Assembly: GCA_027886185.1 (NCBI GenBank)
Contig: WOAB01000884.1
Coordinates: forward strand, 361,954 to 425,953
Reading direction: 5' to 3'
Length of the DNA stretch: 64,000 bases
DNA from: Rheum nobile
Taxonomy: Eukaryota > Streptophyta > Magnoliopsida > Caryophyllales > Polygonaceae
Below, piece by piece: positions 9,821 to 20,488 of this stretch. Both the position numbers and the translations under genes were made by a program. Position 1 is the stretch's first letter. Each line of letters opens with the position of its first letter. The notes beneath the pieces were generated by a model that saw only the letters and a list, made by a program, of their open reading frames with translations, did no database searches and was not told the DNA's origin.

Positions 9821-10513
9821 AGGTAGTTTTTCCTTGATTTTTCTTTCTCTTTGATTAATTTCGTAGTTTCTTTGGCTTTGTTTCGTTCGCCTGTCACTAA
9901 CATTTCAGGTACAAAAGTAAATGGAGAGGAGACGGTTTTACCAGTTTGTTCACCACGTCCCGATGACAATTCGGCCGCCCTGCGGCGAATTTCTGATCTA
10001 CTTTCTCAACCCCGAAAAAAAAATTGTGGTAAATAAGGATTTGACGGATTGGGCTCCTTTTGGCCCATTTTCCTCTTTGGGCCATGTACATAACCGGCCC
10101 CATCACCCTTTTTCCTATTCCCTAACCTAGCCTCCACTCTCACAAACACTCCATACCCAACCCCCTCTCAAGCCCTCCTAAGCCAATTCACCATTTTCCT
10201 ACCAAATCCTCATGTTCTAAGTCCGAATTTAGCCTCTAATTTCATTAACCTTGAGTTTCTTTGCCCCAATTTGGAGTCTAGCCTCACAAAAGAGCCAAAC
10301 ACAAAATCCCAATGCCTCGCGTCGCCCACCACCGCGTCGCCAGCCACCGCCCGGCGGCGACCCCCACCGCGACCCGGCGTGAAGTCCCAGTTATCTCACC
10401 GCGACCCGACGACACATCCACCGCCCCGCGGCGAGATCACCAGGCAGGTTTTTTGCTCATTTTGTAAGTCCTCTTTGGTTGCCTTTTGTTTTGAGCATCC
10501 CAATTCATTACTT
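9821..10513 (+). other. ORF3 leader of element B with GC motif
   Basis: No gene. Contains pyrimidine-rich DNA and, at about 10318-10440, the B-family GC motifs (CCACCGCGACCCGG, CCGCCCCGCGGCGA). ORF3 is open in frame from 10271, but those residues look like translated leader, since C starts at the equivalent of 10514. Confidence 0.55.
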
Positions 10514-11746
10514 ATGGCACCTAGAGGTAGGAAGCAGGACGCTACGAGGGAGGAGAATGAGGTGTATAACATTGTGAAGGAGAGGAAGGTGTTGGCTACT
10601 AAGTTCTTTGACAAGCCGACATTGCTTGAGTTTGGTATGTTGGAGTGTGTATCTCTTTGTTTAGCAGAGTGTGGCCTGGGGACTTTCCTGAATAAGTCCG
10701 CTGATGCTTACCCGGAGCCGTGCTACCAGTTCATTGCCTCTTGTAAGAGGTATTCTGATGGTTCCACCGACAAGAGGTTGACGAAGATCACGTTCAAGTA
10801 TAACGGTCGTGAGTATGCTCTGTCTGCTGGTGAGATTCGTGATGCCCCGGGCATTACAAAGGAGCCATCCGATGGGTGGTCTGGTGGTCTGGCTGAGGAG
10901 GATATGATGGAGTTTTGGGAGGCAGCCACGAATAGGAAGTTCAAGAAGGGTCAGGAGGTGAATTCGAGGTTGGTGAACCCTTGGTTAAGGTTGATCCATA
11001 AGGTGTTGGTGAGAGATTTCTTTGGCCATGCTGATGATGGTAAGGTCCCTCTGAAGGATTTCCGTTGGTTTTTGAGCATCCTGTCTTGTGTCACGTACAC
11101 CCCGTGTTGGGCTAGTCTTTTTCTGAGTTCCTTGAAGAGGATTCGAGATGGTGAGCCACGTGATATTTGTGGGGGTGGTCTGATCACCCTTCTTTGTGCT
11201 GAGATTATTGCTACTGATCGTCTTCCTCGACCTGTTGCTCATGCGGTGTATGACAAGGCGCACATGAGAGTGTGCTCGATGCTGAAGCCATTGGGCAGGG
11301 GTGGTGATTTAGTTTGGTCTTCATATGATGGTCATTTTCTGCATCTTCCTCGGGTTTTTACTTACTCCTCTTCATTTGAGGGATGATGGATTCCCAGTGA
11401 TGGAGGAAATAAGGCTGCTGCTACCCCTGTTGCTGCTCCTTCTGGTCCATTTGGAGAGAGCCCTAGTGCTGGTGCTGCTGCTGCTGATTCTGTGGGTCAG
11501 GATACACCTTTGCCTACCCAGTTTGATACGCCTTCGTCTTCTTATGGTCCTGTAACACCTTGGAAGGAGTTGTACGCAAGGTTTGATGCATTCTCGGTGC
11601 AACAGACTCATTGGAACACCCGAGTAGAGACCGGTCTGCATACTTGGCAGACCCAGTTCCGTGCGGATGTAGATGAGCGTCTGGACGCTATGGACACTCA
11701 TATGAGGGACTACTTTGGGAGGTTCCCACCATCCGGCCCACAGTGA
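10514..11746 (+). pseudogene. Element B ORF3 (Athila-type 3' ORF), one internal stop
   Basis: This ORF occupies the position where Athila elements carry an extra, env-like ORF. It is also reminiscent of the plant families named for Athila ORFs and plant transposon proteins; that link is from memory. The ATG at 10514 (MAPRGRKQDATREENEVYN) matches C's MASKGKKKVSTRDESEVYN start. Conserved blocks: KVLATKFFDKPTL; GITKEPSDGWSGGL; NPWLRLIHKVLVRDFFGHAD; RDICGGGLITLL. A TGA at 11384-11386 interrupts it where C reads Trp. The same frame continues to 11746 through an Ala/Pro-rich spacer and an amphipathic C-terminus (ERLDAMDTHMRDYFG), which could be a coiled coil. No signal peptide or clear membrane anchor is seen, so an envelope function is not supported. 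Biochemical role unknown. Confidence 0.7.
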
Positions 11747-12408
11747 GTTTATTTCTCCTTCCCAATTTCATTTGTTGTTCTCTTTTCTACATTGAGGACA
11801 ATGTTCGGTTTAAGTATGGGGGAGGGATTTAGACTGTGCTATCTATCTAGCTAGTGTATATAGCTTTGTGTTCTGTAATTTCCATTCAAGTATTGATTTC
11901 AAAAAAAAAATCGAAAAAGCCAAAAAGATGTGAAAAAGGCAATCAAAATCCTGGGATGAGCTGAAAACCCAAAAGGGCGGTTCAGGTAAGAAGCAGGTAG
12001 TCCGACTGGTATAGACCGGTGCAAAAATAGACTGGAGTGATGCGAGTATATGTGAGATATCTAGCAAAATGAAATGAGTGGCTAGGTGAAAACCCGAGAG
12101 GGCGCCTGGGCAAAATGAGCGTAAAGAAAAAAGAGTGATTTTAGGATCATTCTGGAGGTTGGCGTCATAAGAAGAGGTGTTATAAGGAGTTCGAGTAGGC
12201 CACTCTGGAGCGATAAGGAGCTAGATTGGAGGTAGGATTAGAATAATCTTTGCATCACTTGTTTTGGTTGTCTGGAGCTGATTGTTGAGATGTTGTAGTT
12301 GCTGGTGTCATATTTTCTTGTACTTCCTGAGACCTTGGTGTTTGATTGAGAGAGTAGGTTTATCATTAGCTTACTCGGGACGAGTAAAGGTCTAAGTATG
12401 GGGGAATT
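11747..12408 (+). other. Element B 3' non-coding region with paired hairpins and purine tracts
   Basis: Contains an inner purine tract (TAAGTATGGGGGAGGG near 11811-11826), the hairpin pair described separately, and the polypurine tract TAAGTATGGGGGAATT (about 12393-12408) directly before the 3' LTR. The latter is the expected plus-strand primer. The duplicated purine tract resembles a central-type tract, but that role is inference. Confidence 0.6.
11961..12109 (+). other. Paired GNRA-like hairpins (element B)
   Basis: Hairpin 1 (11961-11985): CTGAA-AA-CCC-AAAA-GGG-CGG-TTCAG, with outer arms CTGAA and TTCAG complementary. Hairpin 2 (12082-12109): CTAGG-TGAAAA-CCC-GAGA-GGG-CG-CCTGG; GAGA is a GNRA loop and the outer stem has one G-T pair. 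Equivalent pairs in C and A keep the pairing with different bases. No protein is encoded here. Confidence 0.7.
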
Positions 12409-13336
12409 TGATAGGTGTCATTTCATGCACCTTTACTAGCAATTATTAGCATTATTTAGAGGAGTTTATGACTAGATTTGAGGTTAAGTCTGTAATCCAA
12501 AAGATGTGGAGAGAATTGAAGATATCCAGGGATTTACAGCTTAATGAAGGATGGAGAAGATGAAGATAGATGAGGATCCGCTTGAAGACTAATTGGAGAA
12601 GGCTACCAACACTTGGTAGTATGGAAGAGCGGAAGAGAAGAAGTGAAGAGCTAAAGAAAGGAGAGGGTGGGTGTCACCGCCCCGCACCAGACTCTACCGC
12701 GACCCGGCGGTGGGTCTTAGAGAAGGAAGCTGGTCGCGCCAGAAGACAACCGCCGCCCCGCGGTGGAAGTCACCGCCCCGCGGTGGGCACGTAACGCCTC
12801 GCGGCCAGCAAAGACATTATTTCCTTATTTTGCATTTTCGGATTTCCCATTTTTATTTTATTTTATTTCCTTTACTATTTTCGTTAGGTTTAGCTTATTT
12901 CCCCTAAGCCTATAAAAGACCTCTTTCCAGGTCTTGAGGAGCAGACACTTTTTATTATCATCGTAGTTTTCTTTTCTCAATTAGGGTTTCATTTTGCATC
13001 TCAATGGAGCACTAATTTCCCCTTGTTCTACTAGACGTTTGAAGCAATACAGTTGATTTGTTTGTGAGATTTCTATTCCTTGTTCTTATTCTTATATGTG
13101 TTGGTTTAATTCTCTTGATATTATTGAGTATTGATTTATCGTTATTCTTCTTAGCCTGATCAACTAGGTTGAGTAATATTTATCAAATTGCCAGGATTTG
13201 CATATAGTGGAATACGAGTGCATATCTAGTAGCAAACACAATTGTTGCATATAGTGGAATACGAGTGTGCAATTGTGAGAGAGAATTATTTGCATGTTGA
13301 ATAGTAAGGTTTTCTTCTATTTGCATGTATCCTATA
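12409..13336 (+). repeat. Element B 3' LTR, first part
   Basis: Starts TGATAGGTGTCATTTCATGC after the purine tract and carries TATAAAAG at 12911-12918. It is interrupted after CTATA (13332-13336) by element C and resumes at 20489. Confidence 0.85.
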
Positions 13337-13495
13337 TGACGGGGCTAAAGATGCACAAGCAAATGTCGTTGATTAGCCTTATCAAAGTAAATTATCCTAA
13401 CCAACCTACTAAACAGAGTATAGCAGACAAGTAAGGGTCGAATCCCACAGAGAAGGTATGATGTAGTATGTAAACGTGAATGATGAGTAACAAGC
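13337..13495 (-). repeat. Element C 3' LTR remnant (~159 bp)
   Basis: Bases 13337 to about 13492 match 18983-19138 (TGACGGGGCTAAAGATGCAC and onward). Next to it the sequence is internal 3' non-coding DNA (compare B near 12225-12300), so U3, R and the terminal purine tract are deleted. The outer end and target duplication are intact, so the deletion happened inside the element. Confidence 0.75.
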
Positions 13496-14054
13496 AACTA
13501 CAACATATCAACAATAAGCTCTAGACAACCAAAACGAGTGATGCAAAGATAGTCTAATCCTAACTCCAATCTAGCTCCTTATCGCTCCATGAGTGGCCTA
13601 CCCGACAGTCCTTCTTTGACTCCTTTTTTATGACGCCTCCACCAAGATATGAAAAGGAATCCTAGAATCACTCTTATTCTTTTACGCTCATCTTGCCTAG
13701 GCGCCCTTTCGGGTTTTCACCTAGCCACTCATTTCATTTTGCTAGATATCTTACCAATACTCACATCACTCCAGTCCACTTTTGCCCTGGTCTATACCAG
13801 TCGGACTACCTGATTTTTACCTGGACTGCCCTTTCGGGTTTTCAGTCCATCCCAGGATTTTGATTGCCTTTTTATATATTTTTTTTTTCAAAGACAGAAA
13901 CGAAAACAACAATGCAGAAAATGAATGCAGAAATAAACTATGTACACTAGCTAGCAAGAAAGCAAGTCTATATCCTCCCCCATACTTAAACCGAACATTG
14001 TCCTCAATGTAGAAAAGAGAACATCAAATGGTAGGGGAAGAAGAAATAAACTCA
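13496..14054 (-). other. Element C 3' non-coding region
   Basis: Homologous to B 11747-12300 in inverted orientation. It carries the hairpin pair and the purine tract complement CCTCCCCCATACTTA near 13976-13990. No gene. Confidence 0.65.
13697..13848 (-). other. Paired GNRA-like hairpins (element C)
   Basis: On the minus strand, hairpin 1 (13848-13823) is GGACTG-AAAA-CCC-GAAA-GGG-CAGTCC. Its outer stem is six pairs and differs in sequence from B's. Hairpin 2 (13724-13697) is CTAGG-TGAAAA-CCC-GAAA-GGG-CG-CCTAG. Both have GAAA loops. See B and A copies for covariation. Confidence 0.7.
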
Positions 14055-15291
14055 CTAGGGACCGGAAGGTGGTGGTGGGTACATCCCAAAGTAGTCCCTT
14101 ATATGAGTGTCCATAGTGTCCAAGCGCTCATCTATCTCTGCGTGGAGCTGGGTCTGCCAAGTCTGCAGACTGGTCTCTACTCGGGAATTCCACCGATCCT
14201 GACGCGTGGAGAAAGCATCCCATCTAGAGTACATCTCCTGCCATGGTGCGACAGGTCCGTACAAAGACGAATGCTCCTCGAACTGTGAAGAACCGGGGTC
14301 GTCCCCCCTTACAGGATCAGCGGCAGCATCTCCACCACTAGGGCCCTCTCTAAACGGACCTGAAGGAGCAACGACAGGGACATCATTGGCCGGCATCCTA
14401 CTATCGCTCTGAATCCACCAACCCGCGTATGAAGGTGAGTACGTGAACTCCCGCGGCACAGTCAAAATATGGCCCTCATAAGATGCCCAGACCAAATCGC
14501 CATCCTGCCCCAGTGGCTTCATCATGGAGCACACCTTCATGTGTGCTAAATCATATACTGCGCAGGGGACCGGCCGAGGAATCTGATCGCAGGCAATCAC
14601 CTTGGCATAGAGGAGTGTAATAAGACCACCCCCACAAATATCACGCGCCTCGCCATCACGAATCCTCTTTAGGGAACCCAAGAAAAGGGTAGCCCAACAC
14701 GGCATGTACTCTATAGTCCCCCAGGATGCTCATAAACCACTGGAAGTCCTTCATGGGTACCTTCCCATCATCCGCATGGTCGAAGAAATCTCTTATCATC
14801 ACCTTGTGGATCAACCGCAGACACGGATTCACCAATTTGGAATTCACTTCCTGACCCTTCCTGAAACTCCTTCCTGTGGCCGCACGCCAGAAGTCCATCA
14901 TCTCGGACTCATGAAGCCCACCAGACCATCCATCAGTTGGGTCCTTCGTAATACCCAGGGCCTCATTCACCACCTTCTTAGACAAGGAATACTCGTGCCC
15001 ATTTTATTTGAAATGAATCTTGCGCAAGTGCCTGTCCCCCGAGTTATTGGTGATCTTCACGAAGGAAGCAATAAACTGATAGCACAGCTCGGGGTATGTG
15101 GGGTCAGTCTTGTCCAGAAAGTTTCCTAACCCACATTGTGTCAAACACATTGTCACACAAGCGAGCAAACCCATCTGCTCCAGAGTCTGCTTGTGGAAGA
15201 ACTTCGAAGCCAACACCTTCATCTCCTTCACAATGTTGTACACCTCACTCTCATCCCTAGTCGACACTTTCTTCTTGCCTTTGGATGCCAT
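14055..15291 (-). pseudogene. Element C ORF3 (Athila-type 3' ORF), broken
   Basis: Starts at the ATG complement at 15291 (MASKGKKKVSTRDESEVYN). A TAA at 15006-15004 interrupts it where B has Tyr. The same frame continues through ALGITKDPTDGWSGGL and NPCLRLIHKVMIRDFFDHAD. A one-base change near 14718-14700 shifts the frame just before the MPCWATLFLGSLKRIRDGE block. The rest is open to 14055, through RDICGGGLITLLYAK, an acidic/proline spacer and the ERLDTMDTHIRDYFG C-terminus. Same unknown function as B's ORF3. Confidence 0.75.
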
Positions 15292-16051
15292 AAGTAGGAA
15301 ATTGAAATGCTCAAATCAAAAGGCAGACAAGGAACACTCACAATAAAGCAAACACGGATCCTGGAGAGACTCAGTGCGGGGCGGCAGGGTCGCGGCGAGA
15401 AGCTGAGAACAGGCACCGGGTCACGGCGAGATCGGCGTGGGGCGGTAGCAACAGTGACGCGAAACGGGAGCAACGCGAGGCGGAACTACGGCGGCGCGGT
15501 GGGGTTGTGTTTGGGTTTGGTTGTGAGGCTAGACTCCAATTTGGGGATTGGGGGCTAAATTATGCTCAAGGTCGAAAGGGGATTCAGGGAGAGAGAGGGA
15601 AAATAGATATGGGGGCTTAAGGGAGGCGTTGGAATGGGGGTTAGATAGTGGGTTAGGTCAGGAAAAGGGAAAAGAAAAGGGGTGATGGGCCGGTCATGTA
15701 CCATGGCTCAGAAGAGAAATCTTGGCCCATAAAGAGGCTCAATCCGTCAAAACCTTAGTGACCACTTAAGAAATAAGCTTTTACTCACCCGGTTAAGGTT
15801 TTTTCGGGGCCCATTATTCTTGCTTTTTTTTTTCAAAGAGTTGAGAAGTTATACCTGACCGTCACCGCGGGGCGGGGAGCTCCACCGCGGGGCAGTAAGG
15901 GGGCGCCGCGGGGCGGTGAGAATGGCTGGGTACCACATCTCATCTCGGTTTTACTTTCGCACCTGTAATGTGAGTAACAGGCGAACGAAACAAAGCAAAA
16001 TAAACTACGAAAATAATCTAATAAAAGAGAAAAATCAAGGAAAAACTAACA
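15292..16051 (-). other. ORF3 leader of element C with GC motif
   Basis: Non-coding. C-family GC motifs appear at about 15374-15490 and 15863-15920 (CACCGCGGGGCGG forms on the plus strand). This mirrors B's leader at 9821-10513. Confidence 0.6.
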
Positions 16052-16097
16052 CGGGTTGCCTCCCGGACAGCGCCTTGGTTATCGTCGTTGGCTCGAC
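16052..16097 (-). other. Conserved post-pol hairpin block (element C)
   Basis: Reads GTCGAGCCAACGACGATAAC then CAAGGCGCTGTCC and the hairpin CGGG-AGGCAA-CCCG on the minus strand. Located directly downstream of the protease ORF stop, as in B. Confidence 0.7.
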
Positions 16098-16111
16098 GTA
16101 CTGCAAATCAA

Positions 16112-18906
16112 CTACCATCTCGAATAGGATCCCTTTGGAATCCTGCAACTCGTCTCTTCCTGTGGAGACCTCTCATGGAAGGGTTTAAACCTTAGACCAT
16201 GTTCCCTCTTTGCCAACCACTCCACGTTCATTCTCTTTGGAGTGTCTCCCCCATACTTAGAACGATACAGGGGCCAATACGGCTCAATCTGAATATGCTG
16301 CATGTCACTATATAAAGGCTTATAGCCTTGTATGGTTAGTGCAGGGGGGCAAGTGCCCAAAGCAGAGGAAATGGGGTCTCCTATATCATCTAGCAAGACA
16401 TTATCAATATGCAATTCATGCAAATCATGCAACTCAATAGGTCCATCAGGAGTGGGACACTCAACTACGGTCACTACTGCATCAATTTTAACATTTCCAT
16501 GCACAGAATCATCAATATCATTAATGCAGAGAGGAGCGGGTAATTCAATGGAATTGGCATTATGAATATCATGTCTGAAAATTATTCCATCAAATTCCAT
16601 AGTCAGGGTACCACTATCAACATCAATCTTAGTCATGGAAGTTTTCATAAAAGGTCGCCCTAGCATAATAGGGGCAACTTGTTCATCATAATCCATATCC
16701 ATAACAAAGAAATCAGCAGGGAATATCAGGGGACCTATCCTAACAAGGACATCTTCTACAATACCCTTTGGGGGTACACAAGAACCATCAGCAAGCTGTA
16801 TAACAATATTAGTATCATGCAAGGGTCCTAATTCCAATTTTGCAATCAATGAATAGGGTAGGACATTAATTGAGGCACCCAAGTCTAGCAGTGCTTTCTC
16901 AAAAAGATGCCCACATATAGTGATAGGAATTGTAAAAGTACCTGATCCTTGCATTTCTCAGGCAGACGTTTCTGAACCACCGCTGATACTTGTTCACCCA
17001 CTGGACTCTTCTTCTGGGTCTTTTGTTGCTGAGCCCTCTTCACCGTGCATAGCTCCTTTAAGAACTTGGCATATCGCGGGATAGCCTTAATAAGCTTCAG
17101 CAGGGGGATGTTCACCTCACAGTTCTGAAATGTCTCGAACAGATCCCTGTCGTCGACAACTCTTCTAGCCTTTAGCGCCTCAGGAAAAGGTGTTGGGGGC
17201 TTCTCTGAACCTAGAGGGGGAAACATGGGCCGAACGTAATTATCAACATAGGTGTCTTCAGCAGGAACAGATTTTCGAGGATCGGGTCGCGGCGAGCCCA
17301 CCGCGGGGCGTAAGTGATCGCCACGGGGCGGTGAGGTCGCGGTGTCTTTTCTGAGCACAGACGCCGGGTCGCGGCGAGGGTCGCCGCGGGGCGGTGGAGT
17401 CGCGGTGTCATCGACCGTGGGGCGCTCAATGACTTCTTTCTCCGGATTCTCGTTCTCCTCTTCAGCAATAGGAGCAACGACTGTCTTACCACTTCTTAGC
17501 GTGATAGCACTCACGTTTTCTCTGGGATTCACAGTGGTCTGGGATGGCAGAGAGTTTGAGGCCCTTTGGTTAATCTTGGTCACCTCATCGGCTAACTGGC
17601 CAATCTGCCTCTCCATGTTCTTGATACTCGACTCAGTGGCTTGCACATGTGTGGCAAAGTGCTGAGTCAACGTCTTCAACATATCCTCAGTAGAAGCTCC
17701 AGAAGTTTGACCTTGAGGTCTCTGTTGGTATTGAGCTCTTTGCTGGTACTGTTGTTGCTGAGCTGGCTGGTATTGCTGTTGTGCCGGCTGTTGGCCACCC
17801 TGAGGGTCACTCCATCTGAATCCTGGGTGATCACAGCCTCTCTGGTTGTAATTAAGCTGTCCACCATATCGTTGTCTAGGAGCGCCGTAGCCTCTTATAT
17901 CATTGACTTCGACAACACCGTCCTCTTGCAGCTGAGGACAAGCCTCGGTGTGGTGGGCCTGATTAGAGCAAAGACCGCATGCTCTGGCGTGTGGAGGGGC
18001 ATTCTGATTTGCTATCTTCATAACTATCTCCTTCAACTCGGCCAACTCAGACAACACCGGGCTTGGTCCTGCAAGGGTCACAACATTGACCGCCTTCCTC
18101 TGGTATGTCTTCCCGAAATTTCGGGTGCTCTCACTCATTTCCTGGAGTCTATTCATGGCGTCATCCGGTGTCAGGTTCAGAATACTTCCACCGCATGCAG
18201 CATCAACCATTCTTCTTTCTTGGTCCAGCAGACCATTGTGCAAATAGAGAACAAGATCTTGCTTGGCATACCCGTGGAATGGGCAGCTGGAACAAAGCCT
18301 TTTGTACCTCTCCAAATAATCATAAAGTGTTTCATCACCAGTCTGCTCGATGTTGGCAATTGCCTTTTTCAAAGCATTTGCCTTCTTCGTGGGAAAATAT
18401 TTGTCCAGGAATGCTTTGTGAAGCTTCGTCCATGTATCTATGGTTCCTGGCGGCAGGTGATAATACCAATCACTCGCAGAGTCGAGTAGAGAAAAACCAA
18501 AAGCTCTCATCTTGATTTGATCTTCGGTCACGTTCCTGGGTTTCATGGTCATGCAGACATTGTGGAACTTGCCCAGGTGAGAAATCGGATCCTCTCCACT
18601 CAGACCGTGGAATTTAGGGAGGTAAGCAACAACTCCCGACTTCACTTCAAAGTTCACCCCTTCTCCTAGTGCAGGGATGACAACAGCTAGGGGTTGAGCC
18701 CCAATATTCGGTTCAGTAAGCTCTCTCAGAGTTCCAGTTCCAGCCATTGCAACAGCTGGGGTAGTAACAGTCTTAACGGTCTCGGTCTCAGCGGTTTCGA
18801 CCTCTTCTTTCTCTCCTCTTCGATTGCGCAGGCTTCCAAGAAAAGATCTTTCAATCTCTGGATCCAAAGCTAGAAGGGGAGAGTTAGTACTACGGGTGTC
18901 GACCAT
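16112..18906 (-). pseudogene. gag: Element C gag-protease, one frameshift
   Basis: The best preserved Gag in the window. Start MVDTRSTNSP at 18906, matching B. Order, numbered from that start: acidic N-terminus (30-55, EEVETAETETVKT); capsid-like region about 85-250 (PKFHGLSGEDP, AFGFSLLDSASDWYYHLPPG, LHNGLLDQERRMVDAACGG); CCHC knuckle CGLCSNQAHHTEAC (310-323); Gln-rich stretch (380-405); GC-motif linker (about 500-550, PPRGDPRRDP-type repeats); then the pre-protease region. One base is missing near 16950 relative to B, so the ORF from the start ends at 16885. The protease is in another frame (16954-16112), with DLGA at 16885-16874 and the same SRW tail as B. Only this one break is visible in about 2.8 kb. 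Confidence 0.85.
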
Positions 18907-18960
18907 AAGACAGGTATCCACCAACATTAAATCACGAAAACACACAACAAACAAAAACCC

Positions 18961-18978
18961 TCCCCGGCAACGGCGCCA
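18961..18978 (-). other. Primer-binding site of element C
   Basis: Complement of TGGCGCCGTTGCCGGGGA, a few bases inside the 5' LTR boundary at 18983. Confidence 0.85.
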
Positions 18979-18982
18979 AATT

Positions 18983-20488
18983 TGACGGGGCTAAAGATGC
19001 ACAAGCAAATGTCGTTGATTAGCCTTATCAAAGTAAATTATCCTAACCAACCTACTAAACAGAGTATAGCAGACAAGTAAGGGTCGTATCCCACAGAGAA
19101 GGTATGATGTAGTATGCAAACGTGAATGACGAGTAACAGTTAACAAGTAACTGGGGGTTTTGTAATCAAGAGAGCAAACAAGCAAAGTAAACAAATTTGG
19201 TTTATGTAGGAAGAAAGTATGATGAGGGGAAGTAGTTCCACTAGACCGAAATCCACAATACAGAGATAGAGATTGATCACTGAAATCTATTTTGTCCAAG
19301 TTCGTTTATTTATCCTTATAGTCGTTCCCACCCTGATCGTAAGTACTATTGATTCTCACAATTGTCAATAGACTTATTACTATGCCAATGATAAAGCACA
19401 ACTGATTCTCACAGTTGTCAGCATACTTTACCACTAACACAGCAATAGCAATGCACACAAGGATATAGGATACATGCAGGTAGAAAGACGTACAAGTACT
19501 CACTCCCCTACTTAACATGCAATTGATTCTCACACACAATTGTACGCTCGGGAACCCTATACGCACAATTGTGTTTGCCACTAGATATGCACTCGGAACC
19601 CCTATATGCAATCCTAGCAATTGATAAAAAGTATTCAACCTAGTTGATCAGGCTAAGAAGAACAACAAGAAATCAATATCAATATAACCAAGAGAATCAA
19701 TCCAACATTTATAAGGATAAGAACAAGGAATAGAAATCTCACAAACACATCAACTGTACTGCTTCAATCGTCTAGCAGAACCAAGGGAAATTAGCTCTCC
19801 ATTAAAGGGGATGAAAAACTCTAATTAGAAAACTACGTCTGAAATAATAGTGCGTCTGATGATGATGATTTGGAGGCTGTGGGAAAAGAGGTTAAATAGA
19901 GTTAACCTAAATCCCCAAGATCACAAACCATATCTTACAAGGAAATAAAATAATAAAATAAAGGAAATCTGACTAATGCATAAAAGGAAATAAAGTAAAA
20001 TAAAATAACTCTGGCCGCGAGGTCATTAAGCGCAGCCACCGCGGGGCGGTGAAGATCCACCGTGGGGCATCGAACTCTCCACCGCTGGGCGGTGGCTTCC
20101 TCTGGCGCGGGCACCATTCTTCACTGAGAGTCATCGCCGGGTCGCTGCGAAGTCGCCGCGGGCACCATTCTCACACACAATAGTACTTACGATCAGGGTG
20201 GGAACGACTATAAGGATAAATAAACGAACTTGGACAAAATAGATTTCAGTGATCAATCTCTATCTCTGTATTGTGGATTTCGGTCTAGTGGAACTACTTC
20301 CCCTCATCATACTTTCTTCCTACATAAACCAAATTTGTTTACTTTGCTCCATCTAAGCTGCAAATCCTTGGATTTCTTCACTTCTCTCCATAACATCTGA
20401 ATTGCAGACTTATCACCAAAACTCATCCAAAACTCCTCCAAATTATGCTAATAGTTGCTAGTAAAGGTGTATGAAATAACACCTATCA
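18983..20488 (-). repeat. Element C 5' LTR (1506 bp) with an internal perfect inverted repeat
   Basis: Bounded by TGACGGGG (18983) and CCTATCA (20488), i.e. TGATAGG...CCCCGTCA on the minus strand. Arms at 19182-19348 and 20181-20347 are exact inverted copies of 167 bp. GC-motif block at about 20037-20165. Bases 20348-20488 hold the outer LTR start, including a GGTGTTATTTCATACACC-like inner palindrome. No gene. Confidence 0.85.

Larger units (their letters stand above)
13337..20488 (-). mobile_element. Element C: Athila-derived element lacking RT/integrase, inserted in B's 3' LTR
   Basis: Flanked by the 5-bp duplication CTATA (13332-13336 and 20489-20493), present once in the uninterrupted B 5' LTR. 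On the minus strand it reads: 5' LTR 20488-18983, primer site 18978-18961, gag-PR 18906-16112, hairpin 16097-16052, leader, ORF3 15291-14055, purine tract near 13990, paired hairpins 13848-13697, and a remnant of the 3' LTR at 13495-13337. Like B, it has no RT, RNase H or integrase. It is the youngest insertion of the nest by position. Confidence 0.85.

Noticed and set aside
10514..11746. ORF3 as a retroviral-type envelope gene
   Set aside because: The position fits the env-like ORF described for Athila relatives, but no signal peptide, fusion peptide or membrane anchor is visible in A, B or C.
17641..18489. Long plus-strand ORF of 282 codons
   Set aside because: It is antisense to the element C gag, which has clear capsid and CCHC motifs in the other strand.
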